Positions 36,660 through 45,630 of a DNA stretch of 64,000 bases are shown one piece after another. The stretch comes from Acidobacteriota bacterium (lineage in GTDB: Bacteria > Acidobacteriota > Terriglobia > Terriglobales > Acidobacteriaceae), in assembly GCA_021792135.1 (NCBI GenBank), contig JAJYVF010000027.1:1-64000 (forward strand), read 5' to 3'. The translations under genes were made by a program, and so were the position numbers. Under the pieces are notes generated by a model, which saw only the letters and a program-made list of their open reading frames with translations, had not been told where the DNA came from and searched no databases. The stretch's first letter is position 1. Every line of letters starts with the position of its first letter.

Positions 36660-37628
36660 TTGGCAGTCAGACGGGAAAGCCGGTTTTGGATTGTAGTGGG
36701 TACAGCAGTACTGTGCGTGGCGGGCGTGGTCCCGGCGCGAGCGGCGCAGATCGACACGGACGCGCGGGCGGCGATACCGCACGACGTGCAGCAGCTGATC
36801 GTGGTCGATTACCGCGTCATGCAGAATTCGCCTGCGGCGATGGATCTGAAGGCGCGCGTGCTGCCGCCGGAGCTGAAGCAGCTGGAGCTGGCGCTGAAGG
36901 CTTCCGGCATGGATGAGAATCAGGACGTGGAGCAGCTGGCCTTCGCCGCCTACCGCGTTGGCTCCGGCAGCGACAACGTGAAGATCGTGGGCCTGGCGCA
37001 GGGGGAGTTCCAGGTGAATGACATCCTGGCCAATTTCAGGAAGAAGAAAGTCAAGCCCACCATGATCCGCAACAACGCGCTCTACCCGATGGGCGCGAGC
37101 GGGATGCTGGTGACATTCCTGAACCCGACGACGATGATGTTCGGGTCGAGCGACTCTCTGAAGCCGGCACTGGACTGCCGGGATGGACTGGCGCCCAATT
37201 TCCTGACCAACAGCAACATGATGTCTGCCATGCAGCAGGTGGATTCGGAGCCGATCTGGAGCATTCTCGATCAGCAGGGCACCCAGTTCATGATGCATTC
37301 GCTGCTGGGTCAGGCATCGCAGCTGGCGGACTACGATCAGGTGCGGAAGCGGCTGTTGAGCTCGAGCTACACCATGAACTTTAATAACGGCGTGAAGTTC
37401 AACCTGTATGTGGCAACCTCGGATCCGTTCACCGCGGCAACGATGTCTTCGCTGCTGAACGCGGCGGCCATGTACGAGAAGGTGAGCGGGACTGCCGTGG
37501 AGCAGCAGGCGATCAATGCGACCAGCATTGACTCGTCGGGCGGTACCCTGGAGGTCCGGTTTGCGAGTTCGGACAGCCAGTTTTCGAGCCTGCTGCAGTC
37601 GCCGCTTTTCCAGAACGTGGTTCACTAA
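36660..37628 (+). CDS. Secreted protein of unknown function
   Basis: A 322-residue protein beginning at a TTG (36660) preceded by AGGGGGA. It has a signal peptide (FWIVVGTAVLCVAGVVPARAAQ). The mature part shows regular beta/alpha pattern without known motifs: VQQLIVVDYRVMQNSPAAMD, NVKIVGLAQGEFQVNDIL, MLVTFLNPTTMMFGSSDSLK and a repeated SS-rich region near the end. It is conserved-looking but unassigned; the family seems typical of Acidobacteria. Confidence 0.65.
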   Translation: MAVRRESRFWIVVGTAVLCVAGVVPARAAQIDTDARAAIPHDVQQLIVVDYRVMQNSPAAMDLKARVLPPELKQLELALKASGMDENQDVEQLAFAAYRVGSGSDNVKIVGLAQGEFQVNDILANFRKKKVKPTMIRNNALYPMGASGMLVTFLNPTTMMFGSSDSLKPALDCRDGLAPNFLTNSNMMSAMQQVDSEPIWSILDQQGTQFMMHSLLGQASQLADYDQVRKRLLSSSYTMNFNNGVKFNLYVATSDPFTAATMSSLLNAAAMYEKVSGTAVEQQAINATSIDSSGGTLEVRFASSDSQFSSLLQSPLFQNVVH

Positions 37629-37753
37629 GCGCACGGATCAGCATGCGCCGAGCACGCGCGGGCGGCTCGCGGCCAGGACAATCAGACTCCCCCTGGTTCG
37701 CGGACCCGATTTCCGGGCAGTGACCTATATACTGCGCAGGAAGAGGTTACTGC

Positions 37754-38539
37754 ATGGATCTGGGGCTTAAAGACAAGCTGATTGTGGTCACCGGGGGCGG
37801 TGCCGGGATCGGCGCGGGCATCACGCGGGCCTGTCTGGGGGAGGGCGCGCGCGTGGTGATCCTGAGCCGGCTTTCGCAGAACGTCAAGGAGTTCATGGCG
37901 GAGATGGGTTCGGCCGGGGCGCGGTGCGACGCGATCGAAACGCATCTCGACGACCTGCCTCGGTGCCGGGAAGCGATTGCCGAGACGGAACAACGCTTCG
38001 GCGATATCTACGGACTGGTCAACAACGCCGGCGTGAACGACGGTGTGGGACTCGAAAAGGGCGATGTCGACCGCTTTGTCGAGAGCATCCGCAAGAACCT
38101 GATCCACTGCTACGCCCTGGCCCATTACGCGCTGCCTTCGCTGAAGCGGACGCAGGGCGCGATCGTGAATATCAGTTCCAAGGTCGCGCTCACCGGGCAG
38201 GGCAATACGTCCGGGTATGCGGCCTCGAAGGGCGCGCAGCTGGCGCTGACACGGGAGTGGGCGGCCGAGCTGCTGCCGTACAACATCCGCGTGAATGCGG
38301 TGCTTCCCGCTGAGGTGATGACGCCGCTGTACCGACGGTGGCTGGATTCGCTGGGCGATCCGGAGGCGCGGCTGAAACAGATCACGGACAAGATTCCGCT
38401 GGGAAAGCGGATGACGCTGGCTTCGGAGATTGCGGCGATGACGGTGTTTCTGCTGTCTCCGACCCAGTCCGGCCATACCACCGGGCAGCATCTGATCGTG
38501 GACGGCGGGTATGTGCATCTGGACCGGGCGCTGACCTAA
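37754..38539 (+). CDS. SDR family oxidoreductase (L-fucose dehydrogenase-like)
   Basis: A 261-residue short-chain dehydrogenase. It has the cofactor motif VVTGGGAGIGAGITRA, NNAG at the usual place, the catalytic Ser in IVNISSKVAL, and Tyr-Lys in SGYAASKGAQLAL. It ends GQHLIVDGGYVHLDRAL. Opening MDLGLKDKLIVVTG and the final sequence recall L-fucose/sugar dehydrogenases, but the substrate is uncertain. An AGAGG site precedes the ATG. Confidence 0.9.
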   Translation: MDLGLKDKLIVVTGGGAGIGAGITRACLGEGARVVILSRLSQNVKEFMAEMGSAGARCDAIETHLDDLPRCREAIAETEQRFGDIYGLVNNAGVNDGVGLEKGDVDRFVESIRKNLIHCYALAHYALPSLKRTQGAIVNISSKVALTGQGNTSGYAASKGAQLALTREWAAELLPYNIRVNAVLPAEVMTPLYRRWLDSLGDPEARLKQITDKIPLGKRMTLASEIAAMTVFLLSPTQSGHTTGQHLIVDGGYVHLDRALT

Positions 38540-38761
38540 GCTGTCTTGAAACGGTAGGTTGAGCGGACCGAATCCGGCCTTTCCCCCCTGAGAGACGCCT
38601 TGAAGGCCCCTGTCTCAACGGAGAATCAACGGCATACGAGCGGGTCGGCGAGAACCAGTCTCGTGGAATCAAGGGATCACCCCCCCGCCGAACGATTTTG
38701 CCCCCGCTAGCACTCTTCCAGATGCTCCTCGAGGCACCCCATCCCCCGGCTGGTACTCTGG

Positions 38762-40093
38762 ATGCGTATGCTCGACCTGAACTTTGTGCGTGCCAACCTG
38801 GAGCTGGTGAGGAACAAGCTGCGGGGCCGCGGGCAGGATCCCGCGGTGCTGCTGGGGGACTTCGAAGCCCTCGATCAGCGGCGGCGCGACCGGATCACCG
38901 AAGGCGAACAGCTCAAAGCGCAGCGCAACAAGCTGAGCGAGGAAGTGGCGCGGCTGAAGAAGTCGGGCCAGTACGCCGGCGCCGTGATGGACAGGACGCG
39001 GACGCTCAGGGCGCGCACGGAGGAACTGGAAGCCGCGGCCGCCGAGTCCGAGGAGCAGATGCGAGCCATCCTGACGCGCATCCCGAATCTCACGCGGGAT
39101 GAGGTTCCGGTGGGGATCGATGAGCGCGCCAACGTGGAGGTGAAGCGCTGGAGCACGGCGCCGGAGTTCGATTTTCAGCCGAAGCCGCACTGGGAACTGG
39201 GCGAGCATCTGGGCATTCTGGATCTGGAGCGGGCAGCGAAGATCGCGGGCGCGCGCTTTGCGGTGTACTGGGGCGACGGCGCGAAGCTGGAGCGGGCGCT
39301 GATCAGCTTCATGCTCGACGTTCATACGCGCGAGCACGGGTACACCGAGGTGCTGCCGCCCTTCATGGTGAACAGCAAGTCGCTGTTCGGCACGGGGCAG
39401 CTGCCGAAGTTTGCCGACGACCTGTTCCGGTGCGTGGATGCGGAGGGGTTCGAGCCGGGGAAGTATCGGGACAGCGATCACTGGCTGATTCCCACGGCGG
39501 AAGTGCCGGTGACGAATCTCTATCGCGAGGAAATCCTGGACGAGGCGAAGCTGCCGATCTCGCTGGCGGCGTATACGCCCTGTTTCCGGTCGGAGGCGGG
39601 CTCCTACGGGAAGGACGTGCGGGGGATCATCCGGCAGCATCAGTTCCAGAAGGTCGAGCTGGTGAAGTTCACGCGGCCGGAGGAGAGCGAGGCGGAGCAC
39701 GAGAAGCTGACCCGGAACGCTGAGGCCATTCTGGAACGGCTGGGGCTTCCGTACCGGCGGATGCTGCTGTGCACCGGCGATACGGGCTTCAGTTCGGCAA
39801 AAACTTTTGACCTGGAAGTCTGGTTACCTGGACAGGGGCTGTACCGGGAGATTTCTTCGTGCTCGAATTTTGAGGCGTTCCAGGCGCGGAGGGCGAATAT
39901 TCGCTATAAACCGAAGGGCCAGGGGAAGACGACCCTCGTGCATACGCTGAACGGGAGTGGGCTGGCGGTGGGGCGGACCTGGCTGGCGATTCTGGAGAAC
40001 TATCAGCAGGCGGACGGCACGGTGCGGGTTCCGGAGGCCCTGGTATCCTATATGGGCGGGCAGCGGACGATTGCGCCGCGCCAGGGAGCATAA
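38762..40093 (+). CDS. serS: Seryl-tRNA synthetase
   Basis: SerS charges tRNA-Ser and tRNA-Sec. The 443-residue class II synthetase has the N-terminal coiled-coil arm (residues about 30-110, RRRDRITEGEQLKAQRNKL), motif 2 in CFRSEAGSYGKDVRGIIRQHQF, and motif 3 in NGSGLAVGRTWLAILENYQQ. The ATG at 38762 has no strong ribosome-binding site; a second ATG two codons later gives the common MLDLNFVR start. It is followed directly by a small membrane-protein gene and lolA. Confidence 0.97.
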   Translation: MRMLDLNFVRANLELVRNKLRGRGQDPAVLLGDFEALDQRRRDRITEGEQLKAQRNKLSEEVARLKKSGQYAGAVMDRTRTLRARTEELEAAAAESEEQMRAILTRIPNLTRDEVPVGIDERANVEVKRWSTAPEFDFQPKPHWELGEHLGILDLERAAKIAGARFAVYWGDGAKLERALISFMLDVHTREHGYTEVLPPFMVNSKSLFGTGQLPKFADDLFRCVDAEGFEPGKYRDSDHWLIPTAEVPVTNLYREEILDEAKLPISLAAYTPCFRSEAGSYGKDVRGIIRQHQFQKVELVKFTRPEESEAEHEKLTRNAEAILERLGLPYRRMLLCTGDTGFSSAKTFDLEVWLPGQGLYREISSCSNFEAFQARRANIRYKPKGQGKTTLVHTLNGSGLAVGRTWLAILENYQQADGTVRVPEALVSYMGGQRTIAPRQGA

Positions 40094-40097
40094 GCCG

Positions 40098-40478
40098 TTG
40101 AGCGCAGGGCGGGTTCTGAAGAGCTATCTGTGGTGGACGCATGAGCGGGGCAGCGTGCACTACGACGTGATGGTGACGCTGATTTTGCTGTTCGTCTTTC
40201 TGACGCCGCGATTCATCCATTACGGCGATCAGCCCAAGCCGGACTGGCCCGTGAACGAGATCCGGGTGGCGGCGCGGCCGGCGGGGGAGCTGCTGTGCGA
40301 GGTTCCGGTGGGACTGGTGCACGCGCAGAACCGGATTCCCACGGATGGAGAGCTGGCGGGGGCCATTACGCCTGTTGCCGGGCCAGTGACCGTGGAGCGG
40401 TTTGAACCGATCCGGGAGGTCGGCGGGTTCGTGGTCGCCTGGCGGGTCTGGGCGTTAAAGGCAGGAAACAGGCAGTAG
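40098..40478 (+). CDS. Small membrane-anchored protein between serS and lolA
   Basis: A 126-residue protein likely starting at a TTG (40098), 4 bases after the serS stop. It has a basic Trp-rich N-terminus, one membrane helix (VMVTLILLFVFLTPRFI), and a soluble part that reads PNEIRVAARP-like. No domain was recognised. The GGGAG in the end of serS may serve as ribosome-binding site. Placement between serS and lolA suggests an envelope role, by context only. Confidence 0.6.
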   Translation: MSAGRVLKSYLWWTHERGSVHYDVMVTLILLFVFLTPRFIHYGDQPKPDWPVNEIRVAARPAGELLCEVPVGLVHAQNRIPTDGELAGAITPVAGPVTVERFEPIREVGGFVVAWRVWALKAGNRQ

Positions 40479-40540
40479 GGAACCGGGAACAGGCAAAGAC
40501 AGGGAAAACAGGGAATAAGGGCGGACGCATCTTTGCTGCA
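40455..40540. repeat. Purine-rich degenerate repeat
   Basis: A stretch of imperfect short repeats built on CAGG, GGGAA and ACAGGG spans the end of the membrane-protein gene and the spacer before lolA. A similar run (GAAACAGGAATCGGGAACAGG) lies upstream of the GGDEF/EAL gene near 53800. Confidence 0.4.
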
Positions 40541-40561
40541 GAGAATTGGGTCATAAGGGGA

Positions 40562-41257
40562 ATGAGAGAGAAGAAAGTGCAGTTCCTGCTGGCGATCCTG
40601 GTGGCGGTCCCGCTGGCGGGCCGGGCGCAGGCTCCCAATCTCGAGAGCGTACTGAGCCAGATGGATGCCTCTTCGGCGAAGTTCCGCACCTGCCAGGCGG
40701 ATTTCACGGCGGATCTGTTTACGCAGGTGGTGCAGGAGCACGAGATTCAGAAGGGAACAACGGCCTTTCGGCGCGTGAACGGAGCCATGGAGATGGCCAC
40801 GCAAATCCAGACCGATGACGGGCAGCCGTCCGAGCGTTATCTGCTCTACAGGGACGGCCAGCTGTATTTCTACCAGCCGGCGCTGAAGCAGGAGACAATC
40901 ATGTCGGCGGGCGCCAACCGGGGCGAGTGGGACTCGATGCTGGCGACGGGGTTCGGAGCGAGCGGCCAGAGCCTGGCGGCAGGGTGGGATGTGAAGTTCG
41001 AGGGCATGGAGACGGTGGGCGGCGTACAGGCCGCGAGACTGGACCTTGTGCCCAGGCAGGCCAATATTCGTAACAATGTCAGTCACTTGACGATCTGGGT
41101 CGATCTGGCCCGGGATCTTTCGCTGAAGCAGGTGATGTACCAGCCCTCCGGCGATACGCGCACGGTGACCTACAGCAATGTCCGGTACAACCTCGCATTG
41201 CCGGCGAGCCTGTTCACGCTGAAGGTGGCACCAGGGACGCAGGTGCAGCGAAGGTAG
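40562..41257 (+). CDS. lolA: Outer-membrane lipoprotein carrier LolA-like protein
   Basis: LolA carries lipoproteins across the periplasm from the inner membrane LolCDE complex. The 231-residue product has a signal peptide (FLLAILVAVPLAGRAQA), then QMDASSAKFRTCQADF, GAMEMATQIQ, KQVMYQPSGDTRTVTYSNVRYN, and a beta-rich body matching the incomplete-barrel layout of LolA-type proteins. Length is close to normal. The start is ATG at 40562, close to AAGGGGA; a GTG five codons on is possible. Confidence 0.85.
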   Translation: MREKKVQFLLAILVAVPLAGRAQAPNLESVLSQMDASSAKFRTCQADFTADLFTQVVQEHEIQKGTTAFRRVNGAMEMATQIQTDDGQPSERYLLYRDGQLYFYQPALKQETIMSAGANRGEWDSMLATGFGASGQSLAAGWDVKFEGMETVGGVQAARLDLVPRQANIRNNVSHLTIWVDLARDLSLKQVMYQPSGDTRTVTYSNVRYNLALPASLFTLKVAPGTQVQRR

Positions 41258-41330
41258 CACGAGGCCGGTCCCGTGCAGCGCACGGACGAGTGACCGGCCT
41301 TTTGGGTCGCTCCGGGGCCCTGAGGCATCA

Positions 41331-41353
41331 GGTCTCCGGCAAAGCCGGAGACC
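41331..41353. terminator. Hairpin between convergent lolA and aldose-epimerase genes
   Basis: A perfect 10-bp stem (GGTCTCCGGC with GCCGGAGACC) and AAA loop lie between the two converging genes, just past the epimerase stop. The T-tract is weak on both strands, so its strength as a terminator is uncertain. Confidence 0.5.
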
Positions 41354-41356
41354 TGC

Positions 41357-42571
41357 CTATTTGCTGCCGGGCTGGAAGAGCTCCAGCCGCACGTGCCATT
41401 CGACCGAGTTGCCGGGCCGCAGGGTCACCATGCCGGTATTCATTCCGTGCCACTCTTTTCCGAAGGGATCGGCAAAATTGAACTGCTCTTCGATCGCAGC
41501 AAATTCCTTCGTGGGGGGAGCATAGACCTGGACGGTGCGGATGTCCGGGGAAAGGCCGAGGATGCGGATGCCATAGTTGCTGGCCGGATCGGCAAGGGTC
41601 ACCTCCACAGCGCCGTGGGTGCGCTGGAGCCTGGACCAGTTGTCATCGAGGTAGATGTTGCCGAGGGCCTTCCCCTGGGGAGCGAGAAAGTCCCACCTGG
41701 TGCCCCTGGCGGGGATGAGTTTGCCGGTGGGGAAGACGTCGTCGTAGTTGTTGACGACGGCAACCTGATCGCCGGGGACGTGCAGCAGGGCCTGCTCGCG
41801 GTCGCCGCTGGGGATGGCGAAGTAGGGATGCCACCCGATGGCCATAGGCTCATCTTCCTTGCCGAGGTTTTTGGCGACGATGACGGCATCGACCGCTTTT
41901 CCGGTGAGAGAGATGGTGAAGTTCAGGTCGGTCTGCGAGAGCCAGTGACCGCCAAAGTCGCCGGCGTGGATCACGCCCGTGACCTGCTGGCCGTCAGCGA
42001 TGTCCTGAGTCTGCACCTGCTGGATTTGCGAGGCGAGGATGAGGCCATGCATGGCATGCTTGTCTTCGTCGGGATGCGCGCTGTTGTGCCAGTTGGCGGG
42101 CAGCACGATCTTGTGGCCGTGCCATTCAGTGGTGACGGTGGTGCCGTCCGGGGAGAGCTTGCCGATGATACGGTTGGGATAGGGAACCAGAAAGGCGCCG
42201 CCGAAGCTGAAGCTGCCGTTGCCATTCTGATCGTCAGGGCCGCCGTTCAGGTGGGCCGCAGCTTCCTGAAGATTGGGAGAGGCGAGGAGGGGGATTTCTC
42301 CTTTGCCGGGGAGACTGGCGGTGATCTGGAAGACGTTCATGCCGCGGCCCGGAAGCACGGTGAGCGAAAGGAACTCCGGCTGCCGGCCGTTGGTGGTGGC
42401 CTGGCGGGTGAGCTTCACGACCGGTTCTCCGCCGATCTGGGGAACGGCGGGCTGGGCAGGCTGGCTGGCCTGCTGCTCCGGTGCAGGCTGGGGCTGCCTG
42501 CGGCAGCCGGCGGGCAGGATCAGGGCAGCCGCGAGCAGGACCGCGGTGGCAACGGGTTTCGTGATGAGCAT
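41357..42571 (-). CDS. Aldose 1-epimerase (mutarotase) lipoprotein
   Basis: A 404-residue protein of the galactose mutarotase fold, which interconverts alpha and beta sugar anomers. The signal peptide ends in a lipobox (LILPAGC), so it is probably a lipoprotein of the periplasm. Family segments include FGGAFLVPYPNRI, HAMHGLILASQ (catalytic His region) and AIGWHPYFAI, another His segment. The ATG at 42571 follows GGGAGAAAAGATCC; the frame continues upstream but overlaps the glycosylase gene on the other strand and is not protein-like. Confidence 0.85.
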   Translation of the reverse strand: MLITKPVATAVLLAAALILPAGCRRQPQPAPEQQASQPAQPAVPQIGGEPVVKLTRQATTNGRQPEFLSLTVLPGRGMNVFQITASLPGKGEIPLLASPNLQEAAAHLNGGPDDQNGNGSFSFGGAFLVPYPNRIIGKLSPDGTTVTTEWHGHKIVLPANWHNSAHPDEDKHAMHGLILASQIQQVQTQDIADGQQVTGVIHAGDFGGHWLSQTDLNFTISLTGKAVDAVIVAKNLGKEDEPMAIGWHPYFAIPSGDREQALLHVPGDQVAVVNNYDDVFPTGKLIPARGTRWDFLAPQGKALGNIYLDDNWSRLQRTHGAVEVTLADPASNYGIRILGLSPDIRTVQVYAPPTKEFAAIEEQFNFADPFGKEWHGMNTGMVTLRPGNSVEWHVRLELFQPGSK

Positions 42572-42676
42572 GGATCTTTTCTCCCGTACAGGATGAAAGC
42601 TGGTAAACGCTTGCTGAAGCGCACCCATTCTACGCCCCGGGCCGGGGCTGCCGGTGCCTTTAGAATCAGGAGCGTT

Positions 42677-43444
42677 GTGACTGCGACGATTTCCGCTGCC
42701 TCCACGCTTGAGATGCTGAACGAGCGCATCGTTGCCTGCGAGCGTTGCCCGCGTCTGCGCGATTACTGCACGGCGGTGGCGGAAAAGAAGCGCCGCGCCT
42801 GGCGGGATTTCGACTACTGGGGCAAGCCGGTGCCTTCGTTTGGCGATCCGGAGGCCAGGGTGCTGCTGGTGGGGCTGGCGCCGGGAGCGCATGGCTCGAA
42901 CCGCACCGGAAGGCCCTTTACCGGGGATGGTTCCGGAGACTTTCTTTACCCTCTGCTGCACCGCGCGGGCTTCGCCTCTCAGCCGTCGGCGATGCACCGG
43001 CAGGATGGGATGGTCCTGAGGGACGCGTGGATCACGTCGGTGGTGCGCTGCGCTCCGCCGCGGAACAAGCCGCTGCCGGAGGAGATCGCGCGCTGCTCGC
43101 CGTTTCTCGATGAGGAGATTGAGGCGCTGACGCGGGTGCGCGTGATCGTGTGCCTGGGAAAAATCGGGTTCGACGGGGTGGTTGCGCATCTGATGCGCAC
43201 CGGCCAGGTCGAGCGGCGGGGACAGCTGCTCTTCGGGCATGGCGTCGAGTACGCGATCCCTGGGCGCTCCGCGGTGGAGGCCAGCAGGAGCAGGCCTGCA
43301 AAGCGGTGGCTGCTGGCCAGCTATCACCCTTCGCTGCAGAACACGAATACGGGGAAGCTGACCGCGGCGATGATGCTGCAGGTCCTCCGCCGTGCGCAGA
43401 GCCTGGCAGGGAATGAGGCGCAAGCCGAAGGAACCAACGCATGA
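42677..43444 (+). CDS. Uracil-DNA glycosylase, type 5 (UDGb-like)
   Basis: This 255-residue DNA repair enzyme removes uracil and related deaminated bases. It belongs to the type 5 (UDGb) group: motif GLAPGAHGSNRTGRPFTGD, and HPS in SYHPSLQNTNTG. The 4Fe-4S Cys residues are visible as CERCPRLRDYC plus CAPPR and ARC. The start is a GTG at 42677 with an AGGAG site. It is divergent from the epimerase gene. Its last bases overlap the DUF3309 gene (ATGA). Confidence 0.9.
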   Translation: MTATISAASTLEMLNERIVACERCPRLRDYCTAVAEKKRRAWRDFDYWGKPVPSFGDPEARVLLVGLAPGAHGSNRTGRPFTGDGSGDFLYPLLHRAGFASQPSAMHRQDGMVLRDAWITSVVRCAPPRNKPLPEEIARCSPFLDEEIEALTRVRVIVCLGKIGFDGVVAHLMRTGQVERRGQLLFGHGVEYAIPGRSAVEASRSRPAKRWLLASYHPSLQNTNTGKLTAAMMLQVLRRAQSLAGNEAQAEGTNA

Positions 43445-43593
43445 TCACGATTCTGGTGATCCTCCTGCTCCTGATGCTGATCGGAGCTTTCCCCGCGTGG
43501 CCCCACAGCCGCGGATGGGGGTACTACCCCAGCGGAGGCATTGGCCTGATCCTGCTGATTATTGTGGTGCTGCTGTTACTGCGGGTGTTCTGA
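43441..43593 (+). CDS. DUF3309 small membrane protein (50 aa)
   Basis: A 50-residue protein begins at the ATG overlapping the glycosylase stop (ATGA). It has two membrane segments (ITILVILLLLMLIG and GLILLIIVVLLLLRVF) joined by PAWPHSRGWGYYPSGG, the DUF3309 pattern. Function unknown. Overlap suggests translational coupling. Confidence 0.8.
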   Translation: MITILVILLLLMLIGAFPAWPHSRGWGYYPSGGIGLILLIIVVLLLLRVF

Positions 43594-43629
43594 GCACAGG
43601 GCAGAGGGCTCAGGGCTCAAAACGATTTT

Positions 43630-43646
43630 GAGGGGGTTGCCCCCTC
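43630..43646. repeat. Short GC-rich inverted repeat
   Basis: A 7-bp perfect stem (GAGGGGG with CCCCCTC) with a 3-base loop lies in the spacer after the DUF3309 gene. On the plus strand no T-run follows. Possible transcript-end structure. Confidence 0.35.
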
Positions 43647-43828
43647 GGGAAGTTGTTGACTGCACGGTGGGGTTTCTTTCGTTACCCCTCCGGATGTTGG
43701 CGTTGTGGTTAACAGGGCGCGGAACGTGTGCTGCGTCCCGGGGGCTCCCGCCCGGCTGCCATCTTGGCTGCGGGCGGGGAATACCGCGGAAGCAGAATGC
43801 GGTACGGCGGAAGAGGAGATCAACGGCT

Positions 43829-44392
43829 ATGTCCGCTGAAGGAAAAGAAGTTCGGAACCACTGGATTTACGTTCTCGGGGGACGGGCACTGGGTGAAAAG
43901 GCAGAAAAGTGGGCGGAGCGAAAAATCCGGCAAGGCAAAGCGTACCGGGTCGTCGCGGGTGCTCCGCCTGGAGCGCACCAGCAGAGGCTGGCTGCGCTGC
44001 GCAACGCCGATGTGCTGTACGTGTTCGCGGATGCGGTGCGCGAGGGCCGGCTGGGTGAATGGGGAATCGGGCCGGACGAACTGGCCGCACACCTGCGCGC
44101 AGAAGGGCTGGACCGCGGACATCAGTGCCTGAAGATCTTTGCGTCGTGGAGCGGAGATGATTTCCAGGCAGCGTCTTATGCGGAACTCGTGTATGGGGCC
44201 GCCCATCGGGAGTATCCACAACTGGTGGTGTATGGCTATCACGGGCAGGTGGACGCGGAGGGATTCGATGCCCACAAGACCGCGGGGTTGGGCCCGGGAG
44301 AGACACTGGAGGTGCTCAGCCGCGAGCAATGGCTGGAAAGAGGAGCACGGGCGAGGGAAAACCGTGTGCGCTTTCCGCCGGAGCATCCCTGA
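43829..44392 (+). CDS. Orphan protein with possible C80/caspase-like core (187 aa)
   Basis: The ATG at 43829 follows GAGGAGAT, which sets the start. The protein has an N-terminal beta-alpha part (NHWIYVLGGRAL, RVVAGAPPGAH), then strand NADVLYVFADA, a helix (PDELAAHLRAEGLDRG), strand QCLKIFASWSGDDF, a helix containing SYAELVYGAAHRE, and strand QLVVYGYHGQV. This order of strands and helices resembles C80/caspase-like peptidase folds, but the catalytic His-Gly and Cys sites seem replaced (FADA, SWSG). No family was recognised with confidence. It is convergent with the Cys-rich orphan at 44581. Confidence 0.55.
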   Translation: MSAEGKEVRNHWIYVLGGRALGEKAEKWAERKIRQGKAYRVVAGAPPGAHQQRLAALRNADVLYVFADAVREGRLGEWGIGPDELAAHLRAEGLDRGHQCLKIFASWSGDDFQAASYAELVYGAAHREYPQLVVYGYHGQVDAEGFDAHKTAGLGPGETLEVLSREQWLERGARARENRVRFPPEHP

Positions 44393-44580
44393 GCGTTCCG
44401 GCGGCCCGAGCGAAACCAGGGAAACTGTGTGCGGATTCGGGTCTGTTCCGCGCAGCTTTCTTTGCGTCCTGCGCCCCCAACAACAGGCGCGCCGGGGACC
44501 GCGGTTATGGCGGAATGCCGCGTCAGGGATGGCGGCTTCGGGACACACCTTCGCTCGTTTCGCTCTCCATCGCTATGGCG

Positions 44581-45450
44581 TCATCCCTGACCGCTCCAGT
44601 GGGCAACAGTCCATATTGCGGTGACCCCGCCCGGCAGAGCAGCAGTGCTCTTGTAAGTACCCAGATCCACGTAGGTGCCGTTGTCGACGTCGACATTGCC
44701 ATTCTGGGCGTGGCGAACGGCTCCGGGACGGCCCGGAAAACTCCACCTGAGATGGATGAAAGGAGTGGCATGGGTGTAGGGGAAAGGGGCCGAGTCAGGA
44801 AGCGCATTGGCGGGATCGACAGCCAGAATCGAGGCCGCCACAGCTGCTTCAAACTCGTTTCTCGGTATCCAGTTCAGGACGATGCAACTGCTCTGGTTGG
44901 TCGGCATCCCCAACAGTGGATTGACGTCCGGTTTGGCGGCGGCGGTTCGCGCAGCAACGTAGGCAGAGGGCGCTGCCGCAAAGCCGCCGCACACACATCC
45001 CGCATGCTTGCAATTGCCGCTGTTGGAATGCCCCGTTGTGGCCACCTGTGCGGGATCGCTCGCCTTCTGAAAATGTCCACACACACAAAGAGGATTGCGG
45101 GCGCCCAGGATCCTGAGGATCTTGTTTTCGAGTAATTGCTTCTGGGCGCGGTTCCAGTTCTCTTCATCGGTCCTTTGTCCCGGCTGTTGCGACTGAAGCC
45201 ACTTCTCCTTCTCCGTCACCCAATCCTTCTTGGAGAAAGTGGCGAGGTGCTTCTTGGAGAAGTTCTTATCGAACCTGATCAGGAACTTCTGGCCGCCCGC
45301 TGAGGCGATGTTCCATTCCTCGTCGGCGGTGGAGACGCGGGTCCAGCACTGCTCCGTCCCTCCGCCCGCGACGGGCTTGTCGTAGGAGCGATAGTGGATC
45401 AGTTCCGCGGCAGTGTTCGCATGAATGCGATAGGAGGGGGGAGCAGCCAT
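44581..45450 (-). CDS. Cysteine-rich orphan protein (289 aa)
   Basis: The ATG at 45450 follows GGAGG at good spacing. No known family was recognised. Visible features: a charged middle (KKHLATFSKKDWVTEKEKW) and a metal-site-like pair of Cys/His clusters, LCVCGHFQ and GNCKHAGCVCGG, separated by about 18 residues. The C-terminal part has FIHLRWSFPGR. No signal peptide or membrane helix. The upstream frame is open but Ala/Arg-rich and lacks a start signal. Confidence 0.55.
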   Translation of the reverse strand: MAAPPSYRIHANTAAELIHYRSYDKPVAGGGTEQCWTRVSTADEEWNIASAGGQKFLIRFDKNFSKKHLATFSKKDWVTEKEKWLQSQQPGQRTDEENWNRAQKQLLENKILRILGARNPLCVCGHFQKASDPAQVATTGHSNSGNCKHAGCVCGGFAAAPSAYVAARTAAAKPDVNPLLGMPTNQSSCIVLNWIPRNEFEAAVAASILAVDPANALPDSAPFPYTHATPFIHLRWSFPGRPGAVRHAQNGNVDVDNGTYVDLGTYKSTAALPGGVTAIWTVAHWSGQG

Positions 45451-45630
45451 CTGTAAACCTCCGCGATGAATATTTGCCGAAGTATACAACAGGGAAATCA
45501 GGCGCCCAGCGACTGCAATGCGGGCAGTGAGTTGCGCCTCCGGCCGCCGAGCGAGGGAGGCCGTCATTACTTTGGTTTTTGGGCAGCCGCACCCGGCTCG
45601 TGCGGACGACTGAGGGTTCTGTATTGCCGG

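Noticed and set aside
41393-42676. Upstream extension of the uracil-DNA glycosylase frame
   Set aside because: The extension overlaps the aldose epimerase on the other strand and contains no recognisable domain; a GTG with AGGAG at 42677 explains the start.
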